A stretch of DNA of 64,000 nt from Pseudomonadota bacterium (GCA_027625145.1 JAQBXK010000005.1:34952-98951); one strand, 5' to 3'. Positions 37,744-46,973 are shown, numbered from the stretch's first letter. Made by a program: numbers and translations. Notes: generated by a model from the sequence alone, not told the origin.

Positions 37744-38352
37744 TTGATTTATATAAAAAAAAACATTACTAAATATAAAATATTTTTAACTACTATCTTA
37801 TTTACATCTTTTTTAACAGGATGCTTCCAAACTAATATGAAACAATTTGAAAATAACACTCCAAAACTAAATTTATTTTCTTTTTTTGAAGGTGATACTA
37901 TTGCTTATGGAATCTTTGAAGATAGGTTTGGAAACTTAAAACGCCAATTTAGAGTAAATATAAAAGGTAGTGTTGATAAGGAACAATTAATTCTAGATGA
38001 AGAATTTCTTTACGACGATGGTGAACAAGCTAAACGTATTTGGAAAATAAAAAAAATAATAGATGATAAAAAAAATATTGTTTACTCAGGTCAAGCTGAT
38101 GATGTTGAAGGAAATGCAAGTGGATCAATATCTGGTAATGCCCTAAATTGGTCTTATGATATTTTTCTTAATATAAAAGGAAGTAATGTTAAAGTGCATT
38201 TCAATGATTGGATTTATCAACAAAGCGATGAGATTGCAATTAATAGAGCTTATGTAAGTAAATTTGGTGTTAATATTGGATCGGTTACTTTGGTTTTCCT
38301 CAGAGGAAAAACTGCAACAAGTATTGGTCCATTGAATTTAAAAAATTGGTAG
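37744..38352 (+). CDS. DUF3833 family lipoprotein
   Basis: A 202-residue envelope protein. A signal peptide with lipobox LTGC (C27) is clear. The mature part matches DUF3833: FFEGDTIAYGIFEDRFGNLKR, LDEEFLYDDGEQAKRIW, ADDVEGNASGSISGNALNW and FNDWIYQQSDEIAINRA. Start is TTG at 37744 behind GGAG; no ATG fits the signal peptide better. In other proteobacteria DUF3833 is often next to a chalcone-isomerase-like gene and lipid-modifying genes such as cyclopropane-fatty-acid synthase homologues (recalled, not checked). Here the chalcone-isomerase-like gene follows after seven bases, but no such synthase is present. Lipid-related envelope function is likely but unproven. Confidence 0.82.
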   Translation: MIYIKKNITKYKIFLTTILFTSFLTGCFQTNMKQFENNTPKLNLFSFFEGDTIAYGIFEDRFGNLKRQFRVNIKGSVDKEQLILDEEFLYDDGEQAKRIWKIKKIIDDKKNIVYSGQADDVEGNASGSISGNALNWSYDIFLNIKGSNVKVHFNDWIYQQSDEIAINRAYVSKFGVNIGSVTLVFLRGKTATSIGPLNLKNW

Positions 38353-38359
38353 TAGAAAA

Positions 38360-39034
38360 ATGTTTTCTAAATTTTTATTCTTAATTTTCTTTTTAACTTT
38401 TATTAATTCAGTTAATGCTCAAAATAATACTAACAGTGTTTCTAAGTCTTTTACTGAGACTTTAACTAATACAATGACTAATACTTTGACAAACACTTTA
38501 AATAAGACTGAGACTAATTCTAATTCTAATTCTAATTCTTTAGTCAATAGTAATAAACAAATTAAAAAAAGCCTAAATACAAATACTATTCTTAATAATT
38601 TCTTTTCTAACTATAAATTAGTTGGGGAAGTTAATTATTCACATCTATTTTGGGACTTGTATGATGCAAAGCTTTTTTCAGAGACAGGAGATTTTGAAGA
38701 AAATAAATTTGCCTTAGTTTTAAAATATAATACAAAAATTTCAAGCAAAAGCGTTGTTAAAGAAACTATTAATCAATTAAAAAAACAAAAAGAATATACT
38801 GAAGTAGAATTAGATGAATTAAGAACTTTATTAAAAAATACTTTTAAAGATATTAAAGTGGATGATACATTTATTGGAATTAGAGAAAAGAACACTGCTT
38901 ATTTTTATTTTAAGAATAAAAAGGTTTTAGAAACAAAAAATTTAGAATTTATAAATTTATTTTTTAATATTTGGCTTAGAGAAGATAGCCAAAATCCTGC
39001 TTTTACCAAAAAACTCTTGGGAAAAAATAAATAA
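38360..39034 (+). CDS. Secreted chalcone-isomerase-like protein with Asn/Thr/Ser-rich linker
   Basis: A 224-residue protein with a signal peptide (FLFLIFFLTFINSVNA, about 4-20). Residues 21-75 are a low-complexity linker of Asn, Thr, Ser and Lys, including repeated TNT and NSNSNS units encoded by tandem TTCTAA-type repeats. Residues ~80-224 match the bacterial chalcone-isomerase-like domain: LVGEVNYSHLFWDLYDAKLFSE, FALVLKYNTKISSK, IREKNTAYFYF and FNIWLREDSQNPAFTKKLLG. Such periplasmic proteins are thought to bind fatty acids or be structural rather than act as isomerases. It pairs with the DUF3833 lipoprotein before it and YciB after it. Confidence 0.78.
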   Translation: MFSKFLFLIFFLTFINSVNAQNNTNSVSKSFTETLTNTMTNTLTNTLNKTETNSNSNSNSLVNSNKQIKKSLNTNTILNNFFSNYKLVGEVNYSHLFWDLYDAKLFSETGDFEENKFALVLKYNTKISSKSVVKETINQLKKQKEYTEVELDELRTLLKNTFKDIKVDDTFIGIREKNTAYFYFKNKKVLETKNLEFINLFFNIWLREDSQNPAFTKKLLGKNK

Positions 39035-39047
39035 AAGGTTTTTTTAA

Positions 39048-39584
39048 ATGCGTTTAAGTGCTTTTTTTTTTGAAATCATACCTATATCAGGTTTTTTTAT
39101 TAGTTCTCAATATTTCAGTTTAATAATAGCAGCATTCATATCATTAATATTAAGTTTATTAGTGATAGTAACCTTTTATATAATGGAAAAAAGAGTTTCA
39201 AAGTTTCAAATTTTTTCAATAACGATGTCAGCGTTACTTACTGCAGGTGCATACTCGTTAGATAATGAAAACTTTATAAAAATTCAACCTACTATATTTA
39301 ATGGATTTTTCTGTTTTGTTTTATTAACTGGACTTCTTTACAAAAAATCAATGATGAAACAGTTTTTTGGTTCTCAGTTTTTCTTAACTGACATAACATG
39401 GTACAAACTTAGTTTTAGATGGGGTTTATTTTTTTTATTTCTTACGATTGTTAATGAAATAGCATGGAGGCAGCTTGAAACTGAAGATTGGATCTTTGTA
39501 AAGGTTTTTATCCTAATGCCTTTAGTAGGAATATTTATGCTAGCTCAATTACCGCTCACTCTTCGTGGTAGGACAAATAAATAG
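39048..39584 (+). CDS. yciB: YciB/IspZ family septation-related inner membrane protein
   Basis: A 178-residue protein, the same length as E. coli YciB, with five or so membrane helices. FFLTDITWYKLSFRWGLFFLFLTIVNEIAWRQLETEDWIFVKVF near the C-terminus carries the family marks (given here in two parts: LTDITWYKLSFRWG and NEIAWR with W-FVKVF). YciB links the division and elongation machineries and affects membrane fluidity in enteric bacteria. It starts 14 bases after the chalcone-isomerase-like gene, probably on one transcript with the two envelope genes. Confidence 0.82.
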   Translation: MRLSAFFFEIIPISGFFISSQYFSLIIAAFISLILSLLVIVTFYIMEKRVSKFQIFSITMSALLTAGAYSLDNENFIKIQPTIFNGFFCFVLLTGLLYKKSMMKQFFGSQFFLTDITWYKLSFRWGLFFLFLTIVNEIAWRQLETEDWIFVKVFILMPLVGIFMLAQLPLTLRGRTNK

Positions 39585-39646
39585 ATTTATTTGATATTTT
39601 AAAATGATATAAATATTTAATAATTTAAAATACGTAGAGAGATAAA

Positions 39647-40801
39647 ATGGTAATAAAAATAACACATATTATTGTTCATATAATTAAATCAAATTTGGAA
39701 GTGCCCTTTGCATTTTCTCAAGGGTGGGTAAACCAAAGATCTGCAACTCTTGTTGAAATTAAAACTAATAATGGCCTTACAGGTTGGGGAGAAGCTTTTT
39801 GTCAAGGATTAGAACCACCTGAAATCTCTGCTGCTGTAATAGAAACTGCCCTCAAACCATTATTACTAGATCAATCTCCTTTGGATATAGAAGTTCTTTG
39901 GCATAAAATGTATAATATGACTAGAGATTATGGCAGAAAAGGATCTGTTATTTCAGCTATCAGCGCCATTGATATTGCACTATGGGATATTACTGGAAAA
40001 TTCTATAATCAGCCTATTTATCAACTGTTAGGCGGAGCTTTTAGAGAAAAAATTATACCTTATGCTACTGGATTTTATCGAATTAACGGAAAAGGAGAAG
40101 CAAAAAGATTATCTGAAGAAGCTATTACTCATTATGAAAATGGCTTTGATCATATGAAAATTAAATTGGGATTTGGATTAAAGGACGATATTGAATGTAT
40201 GAACTCTATTACTAATGTTTTAGAAGGAAAAAACGTTACTTTAATGATTGATACAAACCATGCTTATGGAAGGTCTGAGGCTTTATATTTAGGCCATGCG
40301 CTTAAAGACTATAATCTAAGATGGTATGAAGAACCGGTTGTTCCAGAAGATATAAGTGGTTATGTTGAACTTAGATCAAAGTTACAAATGCCTATTGCAG
40401 GTGGAGAGAATGAACATACTTTATTCGGGTACAAATCTCTTTTTGAAAATGGTGCTATTGATATAGCTCAGCCAGATATTGGGTCTTGTGGAGGGATTAC
40501 ATCTGCAAAACATATAATAGCATTAGCTCATAGTTTTGGAGTAGAAGTTAACCCTCATGTATGGGGATCAGCCATTGCACAAGCAGCATCTATCCAAGTG
40601 ATTGCAGCAATACCAACCACGCATCATTCAATTTTTGCAAGGTCTCCTATATTAGAATATGATCAATCAAGTCATCCATTTAGAAGAGATTTATTAAACA
40701 AACCAATTGAATTAGAGGATGGAGTTGTGAATGTCTCATCTAAACCTGGGCTTGGTATTGATGTAAACATATCAACTATTAAAAAATACAAAACAAACTA
40801 A
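39647..40801 (+). CDS. Enolase-superfamily sugar-acid dehydratase (mandelate racemase type)
   Basis: A 384-residue protein of the mandelate racemase subgroup. Catalytic K171 and K173 form KIK in HMKIKLG; metal ligands are D202 (MIDTNHA), E228 (WYEEP) and E254 (GGENE); D277 (QPDIG) and H304 (NPHVWG) make the second base dyad. With both Lys and the His-Asp dyad it could dehydrate or racemise an aldonic or aldaric acid. Family members act on gluconate, galactonate, galactarate, talarate, fuconate or rhamnonate; the specificity loop near residues 20-35 cannot be assigned. It is followed by an epoxide-hydrolase-like gene and an EamA exporter and is the first gene of that run. Confidence 0.88.
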   Translation: MVIKITHIIVHIIKSNLEVPFAFSQGWVNQRSATLVEIKTNNGLTGWGEAFCQGLEPPEISAAVIETALKPLLLDQSPLDIEVLWHKMYNMTRDYGRKGSVISAISAIDIALWDITGKFYNQPIYQLLGGAFREKIIPYATGFYRINGKGEAKRLSEEAITHYENGFDHMKIKLGFGLKDDIECMNSITNVLEGKNVTLMIDTNHAYGRSEALYLGHALKDYNLRWYEEPVVPEDISGYVELRSKLQMPIAGGENEHTLFGYKSLFENGAIDIAQPDIGSCGGITSAKHIIALAHSFGVEVNPHVWGSAIAQAASIQVIAAIPTTHHSIFARSPILEYDQSSHPFRRDLLNKPIELEDGVVNVSSKPGLGIDVNISTIKKYKTN

Positions 40802-40830
40802 ATTTAATTTTAAAAATATAGGAATATATA

Positions 40831-41943
40831 ATGTTACATCTTCTTGATCCAATAATTAAATCTTATCACATTGATGTTTCAACTGGCCTTAATATTCATT
40901 ATTTAGAGGCTTCTAAAAATGATGTTAACAAAAATAATCAACCTGTAATATTACTTCTCCATGGCTTTCCAGAATTAAGTTTCAGTTGGCGAAAATTAAT
41001 GCCTGAATTAGCAAAAGAAGGTTTTAGAGTTATAGCTCCTGATATGAGAGGGTATGGATTAACAGCTGGCGGAGGCAAAAAATATAACAGTGATATTTCT
41101 GAATATAGATTATTAAACCTTACTACTGATATTATTGCATTATTAAGCGCTCTTAATATACATCATATTGATTTGTTAGTTGGTCACGATGCTGGCTCTT
41201 CTGTTGCAGGAATTTCTGCATTAATTAGACCTGATATATTTAAATCAGTTGTCATGATGAGTGCTCCTTACACTGGAGCTCCTCACATTGACACTAATTT
41301 ATTAATTGAAGATCCTATTCATAAAGACCTTGAACAATTAAACCCTCCAAGAAAGCATTATCAATGGTATTACTCTACTCCTGAAGCAAATCAAGATATG
41401 CATCTTGAAAAGAATGAATTACATAAATTTCTTAGATCTTATTATCATATGAAAAGTGCTGACTGGGAAGAAAATAAACCATATGAACTTGGATCTTGGA
41501 CAGCTTCAAACTTAGCTAAAATGCCTGAATATTATATTATGCAATTGGATCAAAATATGGTCGAGGCTGTTATACCTCATTTTCCTAAAGACAAAAAATA
41601 TGAAAATTGGCTTAATGATGAAGAATTAGAAGTTTATGCAAATAGTTTCTTCATAAACACTTTTCAACCAGCTCTTAATTGGTATAGGTGTATGACCTCA
41701 TTTGATAAAAACAGTGATTTAAAAATATTTTCTAATAAAAAAATAGAAGTACCTTCTTGTTTTATAGCAGGAGAAAAAGATTGGGGACTATTTCAAAAAC
41801 CAGGTGCTTTAGAAAAAATGGAAAATATTTTATGTGCTAATTATTGTGGTAGACATATTATTAAAAATGCCGGACATTGGGTTCAACAAGAAAATCCAAC
41901 TGATGTAATTAAAACATTATTAGATTTTTATAAAAACAAATAA
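40831..41943 (+). CDS. Alpha/beta hydrolase, epoxide-hydrolase-like
   Basis: A 370-residue alpha/beta hydrolase. The oxyanion motif LLHGFPELSFSW lies at 42-53, the nucleophile is D120 in VGHDAGSS (an aspartate, as in epoxide hydrolases and dehalogenases, not serine), and the catalytic His is H349 in NAGHWVQQENP. DMRGYGLT at 71-78 is also typical of epoxide hydrolases. Soluble epoxide hydrolases open epoxides to diols; a fluoroacetate or haloacid dehalogenase activity is the alternative. It lies 29 bases after the dehydratase gene with an AGGAATATATA leader and before a transporter gene. Confidence 0.86.
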   Translation: MLHLLDPIIKSYHIDVSTGLNIHYLEASKNDVNKNNQPVILLLHGFPELSFSWRKLMPELAKEGFRVIAPDMRGYGLTAGGGKKYNSDISEYRLLNLTTDIIALLSALNIHHIDLLVGHDAGSSVAGISALIRPDIFKSVVMMSAPYTGAPHIDTNLLIEDPIHKDLEQLNPPRKHYQWYYSTPEANQDMHLEKNELHKFLRSYYHMKSADWEENKPYELGSWTASNLAKMPEYYIMQLDQNMVEAVIPHFPKDKKYENWLNDEELEVYANSFFINTFQPALNWYRCMTSFDKNSDLKIFSNKKIEVPSCFIAGEKDWGLFQKPGALEKMENILCANYCGRHIIKNAGHWVQQENPTDVIKTLLDFYKNK

Positions 41944-41964
41944 TATTTATATTTAGGAATAATT

Positions 41965-42861
41965 TTGAATTTTTCTATATCTGGCAATCTGTTTAAAGGT
42001 ATTGGAATAGCATCTATTGGTGCATTAATTTTATCACCTGACACTCTATTTATGAGATGGTCTGAAATGGACGTTTGGTCAATGTTAACCTGGCGTGGAA
42101 TGGAGATGGGAATTGTCTTAATTTTATTCTCAAGTTTTTTTAAAATTTATAGAAATGGCTTTAAAAATATTTTATCACCTGTTGGTTTATATATTATCAT
42201 TACTCAAATTATTAGTTCCTTTTTTTTTACATACGGGATTGCAGAAACATCAGTATCATTAATCTTATTTTGTTTAGCAACATCTCCTATTTTTGCTTCT
42301 TTATTTTCAATTTTTATACTTAATGAAAAAACGACTAAAGCCACTTGGATCACTGCGTTTTTTGCCCTAATTGGTGTAGGTGTATCCGTTATACATGGTA
42401 ATGATGTAATTAATGCACCTCAAGGCAATGTATTAGTCGGAGCTATATGTGGAATTAGCGCTTCAGCTTCTCTAGGTTTAAGTCTTGTTCTTCTTAGATT
42501 AAAACCAAACATACCTGCAATGACAATTACTGGAATAAGTGCCTTAGGAAATGGTGTAATTGCATTTTTATTTGTAGCGCCTAACTTGCTTTTTGAAGGA
42601 GATATAATTTCAATTTCTTTTTCTGGACTAGTTATTCTTCCTATTTCATTTGCTTGTTTAACTTTTGCAACCAGGTATACACAAGCTTCTAACATTGGAC
42701 TTTTAATGTTATTAGAAACCGCCCTTGGACCTTTTTGGGTGTGGTTAGGAACCAACGAAACTCCAAATTTTTTAATGATTTTAGGAGGAGTAATTATTAT
42801 TTTAAGTCTTGCTTGGTATATTTTAGTTGATCAAATAAAAATATCTTTTTCAAAAAAATAA
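41965..42861 (+). CDS. DMT superfamily (EamA) transporter
   Basis: A 298-residue protein with ten predicted membrane helices in two EamA halves (about 10-140 and 150-290). LILFCLATSPIFASLFSIFI and LLMLLETALGPFWVWLG are the usual EamA helix ends. It starts at TTG 41965, nine bases after AGGAAT; the following residues SISGNLFKGIGIASIGALI fit a first helix, so a later start is unlikely. DMT carriers export metabolites, often amino acids or nucleosides, across the inner membrane. The epoxide-hydrolase-like gene is 21 bases upstream. Confidence 0.86.
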   Translation: MNFSISGNLFKGIGIASIGALILSPDTLFMRWSEMDVWSMLTWRGMEMGIVLILFSSFFKIYRNGFKNILSPVGLYIIITQIISSFFFTYGIAETSVSLILFCLATSPIFASLFSIFILNEKTTKATWITAFFALIGVGVSVIHGNDVINAPQGNVLVGAICGISASASLGLSLVLLRLKPNIPAMTITGISALGNGVIAFLFVAPNLLFEGDIISISFSGLVILPISFACLTFATRYTQASNIGLLMLLETALGPFWVWLGTNETPNFLMILGGVIIILSLAWYILVDQIKISFSKK

Positions 42862-42868
42862 TTCCTAC

Positions 42869-43273
42869 CTAATTTATAGAAAAGGATTGAATTACTTTAG
42901 ATCTATATTCTAAAGTTTCTTTATCTAACTTATTTATTGTTTTCCATCCCCACACTGGACCTGGCCAAGCGGGATCATTTTGACTTCTTATAACTACATG
43001 AAGATGTAATTGAGATACTACATTACCCAACATACCAATATTAATTTTATCTAAATTTTCAGTAAATTTAATATGATCCCCGAGATCAATTGCAAAATTT
43101 AATAACTGATTTCTTTCATTTACATTAAGATCACTTAACTCAGTTAAATTTGTTTTTTTAGGAATAAGAATAATCCAAAAAAATTCTGTTACATTCATTA
43201 ATCTAATTTGAAAATTAACTTGCTCATTTATTAATAAAGAATCATTTTCTAATCTAGGATCTAATATAAACAC
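42869..43273 (-). CDS. HIT family protein
   Basis: A 134-residue histidine-triad-type protein. The active segment is QLHLHVVIR with H90 and H92; the third triad position is Val, as is usual in the subgroup that continues with DPAWPGPVWG (present here at about 101-110). Such proteins hydrolyse nucleotide phosphoesters or phosphoramidates. It is convergent with the transporter gene, seven bases away, and divergent from the M20 amidohydrolase gene with 94 bases between them. The biological substrate of the subgroup is unknown. Confidence 0.84.
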   Translation of the reverse strand: MFILDPRLENDSLLINEQVNFQIRLMNVTEFFWIILIPKKTNLTELSDLNVNERNQLLNFAIDLGDHIKFTENLDKINIGMLGNVVSQLHLHVVIRSQNDPAWPGPVWGWKTINKLDKETLEYRSKVIQSFSIN

Positions 43274-43367
43274 GTCAAATTCCTTTAAATTTATAAACTT
43301 ATATATACAATATATATTAAATGAATTTAAATATAATTACTCAGATTATTACAAAAAGGACATATCA

Positions 43368-44606
43368 ATGATTAAAGAGACAAATATATCAATTAATCAA
43401 GATAGGTTATGGGATAGCCTAATGACAATGGCAAAGATTGGTCCTGGAATAGCAGGTGGTAATAATAGACAAACCGTTACTGTTGAAGATGGGGAAGCTA
43501 GAAAATTACTGCAAAAATGGTCTGAAGAGGCAGGAATGAGCATGACTGTAGATGAGTTAGGGTCAATGTTTTTAAAAAGAGAAGGTACGTCTAAAGACGC
43601 TCTTCCAGTGGTAATAGGAAGTCATTTAGACACACAACCAACCGGCGGTAAGTATGACGGAGTGCTGGGTGTCTTAGCAGGACTAGAAATAGTTAGAACT
43701 TTAAATGATCTGAATATTCAAACCAAACACCCTATTATGGTTGTTAATTGGACTAACGAGGAAGGTTCTCGTTTCCCTCCAGCAATGATGGCGTCAGCAG
43801 GATATGCAGGAATTTATGATGTTAAAACTCTTCTATCAGCTAAAGACGCTGAGGGAAATATGTTTGGAGATGAGCTTGTCAAAATAGGATGGAAAGGCAT
43901 TGAACCAGTTGGAAAACAAAAAATTCATTCTTATTTTGAATTACATATAGAACAAGGACCTATTCTTGAAACAGAAAAAATAGATATCGGCGTTGTCACA
44001 CATGGTCAAGGTTTGAAATGGTTAGAAGTAAAGTTATCAGGTGTTGAGCAACATACTGGAACCACTCCTATGCATGTTAGAAAAGATACTTCACTAGCAA
44101 TGTCTGAAATTATTTTAGCCGTCAATAACATTGCAAACAAAAACCTTCCTAATGCTCTTGGAACTGTTGGACATATAGAAGTGTTTCCTAACTCTAGAAA
44201 TGTTATTGCTGGAAAAAGTATTTTTACTATTGATTTCAGATCTCCAGATATAAATAAACTAAACCAAATGGATAATGAATTAAGATCTGTGGCTAAAGAT
44301 ATATGTAAAAAATATAATGTTAAACTTGAAATAAACCAAATTGGTGGATTTGATCCAGTAGCCTTTGATAAAGAATGTCTAAATCATATTAGAAATAGTG
44401 CCAAGAAATTTGGATATTCATTTAAAGATATTATTTCAGGTGCTGGACATGATGCTTGCTGGATTAACACTGTTGCTCCATCAGCAATGATTATGTGTCC
44501 ATGTGTAGACGGGTTAAGCCATAATGAAGCAGAAGAAATAAAACCTGAATGGGCTGCATCCAGTACAAACGTTCTTTTACATGCAGCAATAGCTGCTGCA
44601 AATTAA
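43368..44606 (+). CDS. Zn-dependent M20 amidohydrolase (N-carbamoyl-L-amino acid hydrolase/allantoate amidohydrolase type)
   Basis: A 412-residue metallo-amidohydrolase. Zinc ligands are H86 (GSHLDTQ), D97 (KYDGVLG), E131/E132 (TNEEGSRF), a His in ELHIEQGP and the late GAGHDACW and LSHNEAEEI segments. This arrangement is that of N-carbamoyl amino acid hydrolases, allantoate amidohydrolases and ureidoglycolate-type enzymes, which release CO2 and ammonia from carbamoyl groups. A hydantoinase-like protein is encoded at 25648-29250, but not as a neighbour. The start is ATG 43368, six bases after AAAGGA. Substrate undecided. Confidence 0.86.
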   Translation: MIKETNISINQDRLWDSLMTMAKIGPGIAGGNNRQTVTVEDGEARKLLQKWSEEAGMSMTVDELGSMFLKREGTSKDALPVVIGSHLDTQPTGGKYDGVLGVLAGLEIVRTLNDLNIQTKHPIMVVNWTNEEGSRFPPAMMASAGYAGIYDVKTLLSAKDAEGNMFGDELVKIGWKGIEPVGKQKIHSYFELHIEQGPILETEKIDIGVVTHGQGLKWLEVKLSGVEQHTGTTPMHVRKDTSLAMSEIILAVNNIANKNLPNALGTVGHIEVFPNSRNVIAGKSIFTIDFRSPDINKLNQMDNELRSVAKDICKKYNVKLEINQIGGFDPVAFDKECLNHIRNSAKKFGYSFKDIISGAGHDACWINTVAPSAMIMCPCVDGLSHNEAEEIKPEWAASSTNVLLHAAIAAAN

Positions 44607-44670
44607 AATATATAAATATATAAATATTAGAGTATAAGTTTATCCAATAATAAAAATTTAGGAAAAGTCA

Positions 44671-44886
44671 TTGACAAAACGTATACAAAATAATGAACCT
44701 AGTAAAAAAACATTTGATTTCTCTCATAAAGTACATGGAGACGTTCATTTATCTGTAAAAGAAATGGCTGAAAAATTTGAATTAGATATTTCAACTCTTG
44801 CTAAGGTAAGCAAACGCAAAATTTCATATCATAAAGGTTGGTGTTTAAAATCAACGATGAATAAAAAAGTGAATACCACTATTTAA
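44671..44886 (+). CDS. Small protein with homing-endonuclease-associated DNA-binding repeat
   Basis: A 71-residue basic protein starting at TTG 44671 behind AGGAAAAG. Residues ~18-60 read HKVHGDVHLSVKEMAEKF, then LDISTLAKVSKRK and KGWCLK. This resembles the short repeat that accompanies HNH and GIY-YIG homing endonucleases of marine phages (pattern HGE...L..KYNL....LS.V..GKRKSHKGW.L), a small helix-turn-helix unit. No nuclease domain is attached. It lies alone between the M20 gene and the convergent pgl gene. It may be a domesticated DNA-binding protein or a phage remnant; a spurious frame is less likely because the pattern is specific. Confidence 0.5.
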   Translation: MTKRIQNNEPSKKTFDFSHKVHGDVHLSVKEMAEKFELDISTLAKVSKRKISYHKGWCLKSTMNKKVNTTI

Positions 44887-44907
44887 AGTATTTCATCTCA
44901 CAATATA

Positions 44908-45519
44908 TTAAATATATTCTATCAAAAAATTAGAAGCTCTACTTTTTAAAAGGTAGTGTATTGGCAAAGAATTATCATTTTTGGCTTGATCAATGATTTT
45001 TTGTTTAATAGCTCCTTTAACTAATAAAACTATAAATTCACTCTTTAAAATTAATGAAAGGTTCATAGTTATTCTTGGTAAAAAAGGATCCCCATGAGAA
45101 GTAATTGAAAAAACATTTGGATCAGCATTTAAATCAAATGAATTAAAATTTTTTATCATATCTGGGAATAACGATGCAAAATGACCATCTTCTCCCATGC
45201 CAAGTAAATTTACATCAAAAGGTGTTAAAATAATTTTAGATTTTATTATTTCTTCACTTAAGGGAATAAAATTAGCTAACTTTGCTTTGTTTTTTAATAA
45301 ATGATCAGTAATAAGTTTTTGATTACTATGGATATGGTTTTTATCCACTAACCTATCATCAACCAAAGTTATTTGAACTTTATTCCAAGGAAGATCAATT
45401 TTAGATAGATTATCAAAAAGTTTTAAAGGGCTATTGCCACCTGAAACAACAAAAGTTGCATTTCTTTTTTTAGCAATTGCTAATTTTAATTTATCAGAGA
45501 TTAATTTAGTTAAGATCAT
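44908..45519 (-). CDS. pgl: 6-phosphogluconolactonase
   Basis: A 203-residue DevB-type 6-phosphogluconolactonase, somewhat shorter than the usual ~230 residues. VSGGNSPLKLFDNLSKIDLPW (split: VSGGNSPLKLFDNL, IDLPW), TLVDDRLVDKNHIHSN, LLGMGEDGHFASLFPD and PRITMNLSLI are the active-site and phosphate-binding segments. It opens 6-phosphogluconolactone in the pentose phosphate and Entner-Doudoroff routes. The start codon lies two bases after the zwf stop, so the pair is translationally coupled. The N-terminus is a little short (MILTKLISDKL), which accounts for part of the length difference. Confidence 0.88.
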   Translation of the reverse strand: MILTKLISDKLKLAIAKKRNATFVVSGGNSPLKLFDNLSKIDLPWNKVQITLVDDRLVDKNHIHSNQKLITDHLLKNKAKLANFIPLSEEIIKSKIILTPFDVNLLGMGEDGHFASLFPDMIKNFNSFDLNADPNVFSITSHGDPFLPRITMNLSLILKSEFIVLLVKGAIKQKIIDQAKNDNSLPIHYLLKSRASNFLIEYI

Positions 45520-45521
45520 TT

Positions 45522-46973
45522 TTAATCACCCTTAGGGTCTATCCATACATGACCATTATGTAATAAAATATTATCTTTAGGACCTGCCGTTCCTGGAACA
45601 TACAACTCAGGTGGATTGTTTTTGACCATTGTAACTATAGGATCTATATAATCCCAAGCAGCCAAAACTTCATCTGATCTCATAAATAGTGTCTGATTAC
45701 CCATTACAACATCCATTAATAAACGTTCATATGCATCAGGCAATCTATCAGGAAAACTATCACCAAAGGATAAGTTTAGTTCAGAAGGAAAAAATCTCAT
45801 TCCACCTGGTCCAGGAGCTTTTGAAGTTAGTTGTAATTTTAAACCTTCTTTTGGTTGAACTCTTATAATAAGTCTATTAGGAAAATCCTCATCTTTACTT
45901 TCTTTTAATTTAGAAAAAATATCGTGAGGTTTCTTCTTAAACGTTATAATAATTTCACTTGCTCGCGAAATCATTTTCTTTCCTGTTCTTATATAAAAAG
46001 GAACCCCTGCCCAACGCCAATTTTCAATACATACTTTAAGTGAAACAAAAGTTTCAGTATTAGAAGATTTTCCAAGTTCACTATCATAACCTTGATACTG
46101 TCCAATTTGTATTTCAGTTTCCTTTAGTGGTTTTAAAGCTTTCAAAACTCTTAATTTTTCGTTTCTTACCTGATCAGCATCAAAATATGAAGGAGGCTCC
46201 ATAGCAACTAAACATATCAACTGCAACAAATGGTTTTGCAGCATATCTTTAATGGCGCCATATTCATTATAATAAATAATTCTGTCTTCAACTCCTATCG
46301 TCTCTGCAACAGTGATTTGAACATTATCTATGTTTTTATTGTCCCATTGATTTTCAAAAAAAGTATTAGCAAACCTCAAAGCCATAAGGTTTTGAACAGT
46401 CTCTTTACCTAAATAATGGTCTATTCTATAGATTTGATGTTCTTCAAAAATATCATATAATTTTTTATTAATTGTTATGGCTGATGATTTGTTATGACCA
46501 ATAGGTTTTTCTATTACTAATCTACTTTGAGGAAAATTTAAGTTTGCTTTTTTTATCATATTGCAAGCGTGTCCAATTAGACTGGATGCAATTGCAAGAT
46601 AAAAAATACAAGGTCTTTTCAGGTTATGTTTATTATTTACTAATAATGATAAATTATTGGATCCTTCCCCTGTCACAACATCAAGTACAACTATTTGTAT
46701 TAAACTTTTAAATTCAGACCAATTTTTTTTTTTTATTGTTTGATTTTCTATTGCCTGTTTACAGTAAGGTAATAATTTAGAAGAAAACTCTTCTAAATTA
46801 CTTTTTTGACGAAGGCATATAATAATTCTAGATTCTTTATTAATCTGATTATCTAAAAAAATCCAAAAAAGTGCTGGCATAATTTTTCTTAAAGATAGAT
46901 CACCACCACCACCAATGATTATAAAATCGCTTGGCACAAGCAAAGAATTATTAGATGTTTGTATATTCATCAA
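45522..46973 (-). CDS. zwf: Glucose-6-phosphate 1-dehydrogenase
   Basis: A 483-residue protein of normal length. The catalytic segment RIDHYLGKETVQN has D185, H186 and K190; EKPIGH at 155-160 and the QNHLLQ His248 are also present. The dinucleotide loop is IIGGGGDLSLRK at about 19-30, slightly different from the common GASGDLA. It oxidises glucose 6-phosphate to the lactone, feeding Pgl encoded immediately downstream and so the Entner-Doudoroff pathway whose aldolase Eda is at 23926. The phosphogluconate dehydratase Edd is not seen in the window. Divergent from the YihU-like gene with 186 AT-rich bases between. Confidence 0.92.
   Translation of the reverse strand: MMNIQTSNNSLLVPSDFIIIGGGGDLSLRKIMPALFWIFLDNQINKESRIIICLRQKSNLEEFSSKLLPYCKQAIENQTIKKKNWSEFKSLIQIVVLDVVTGEGSNNLSLLVNNKHNLKRPCIFYLAIASSLIGHACNMIKKANLNFPQSRLVIEKPIGHNKSSAITINKKLYDIFEEHQIYRIDHYLGKETVQNLMALRFANTFFENQWDNKNIDNVQITVAETIGVEDRIIYYNEYGAIKDMLQNHLLQLICLVAMEPPSYFDADQVRNEKLRVLKALKPLKETEIQIGQYQGYDSELGKSSNTETFVSLKVCIENWRWAGVPFYIRTGKKMISRASEIIITFKKKPHDIFSKLKESKDEDFPNRLIIRVQPKEGLKLQLTSKAPGPGGMRFFPSELNLSFGDSFPDRLPDAYERLLMDVVMGNQTLFMRSDEVLAAWDYIDPIVTMVKNNPPELYVPGTAGPKDNILLHNGHVWIDPKGD

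Noticed and set aside
38510..38545. CRISPR-like array in the TTCTAA tandem repeat
   Set aside because: Repeat units of six bases without spacers inside a coding sequence; this is a microsatellite encoding Asn-Ser, not a CRISPR.
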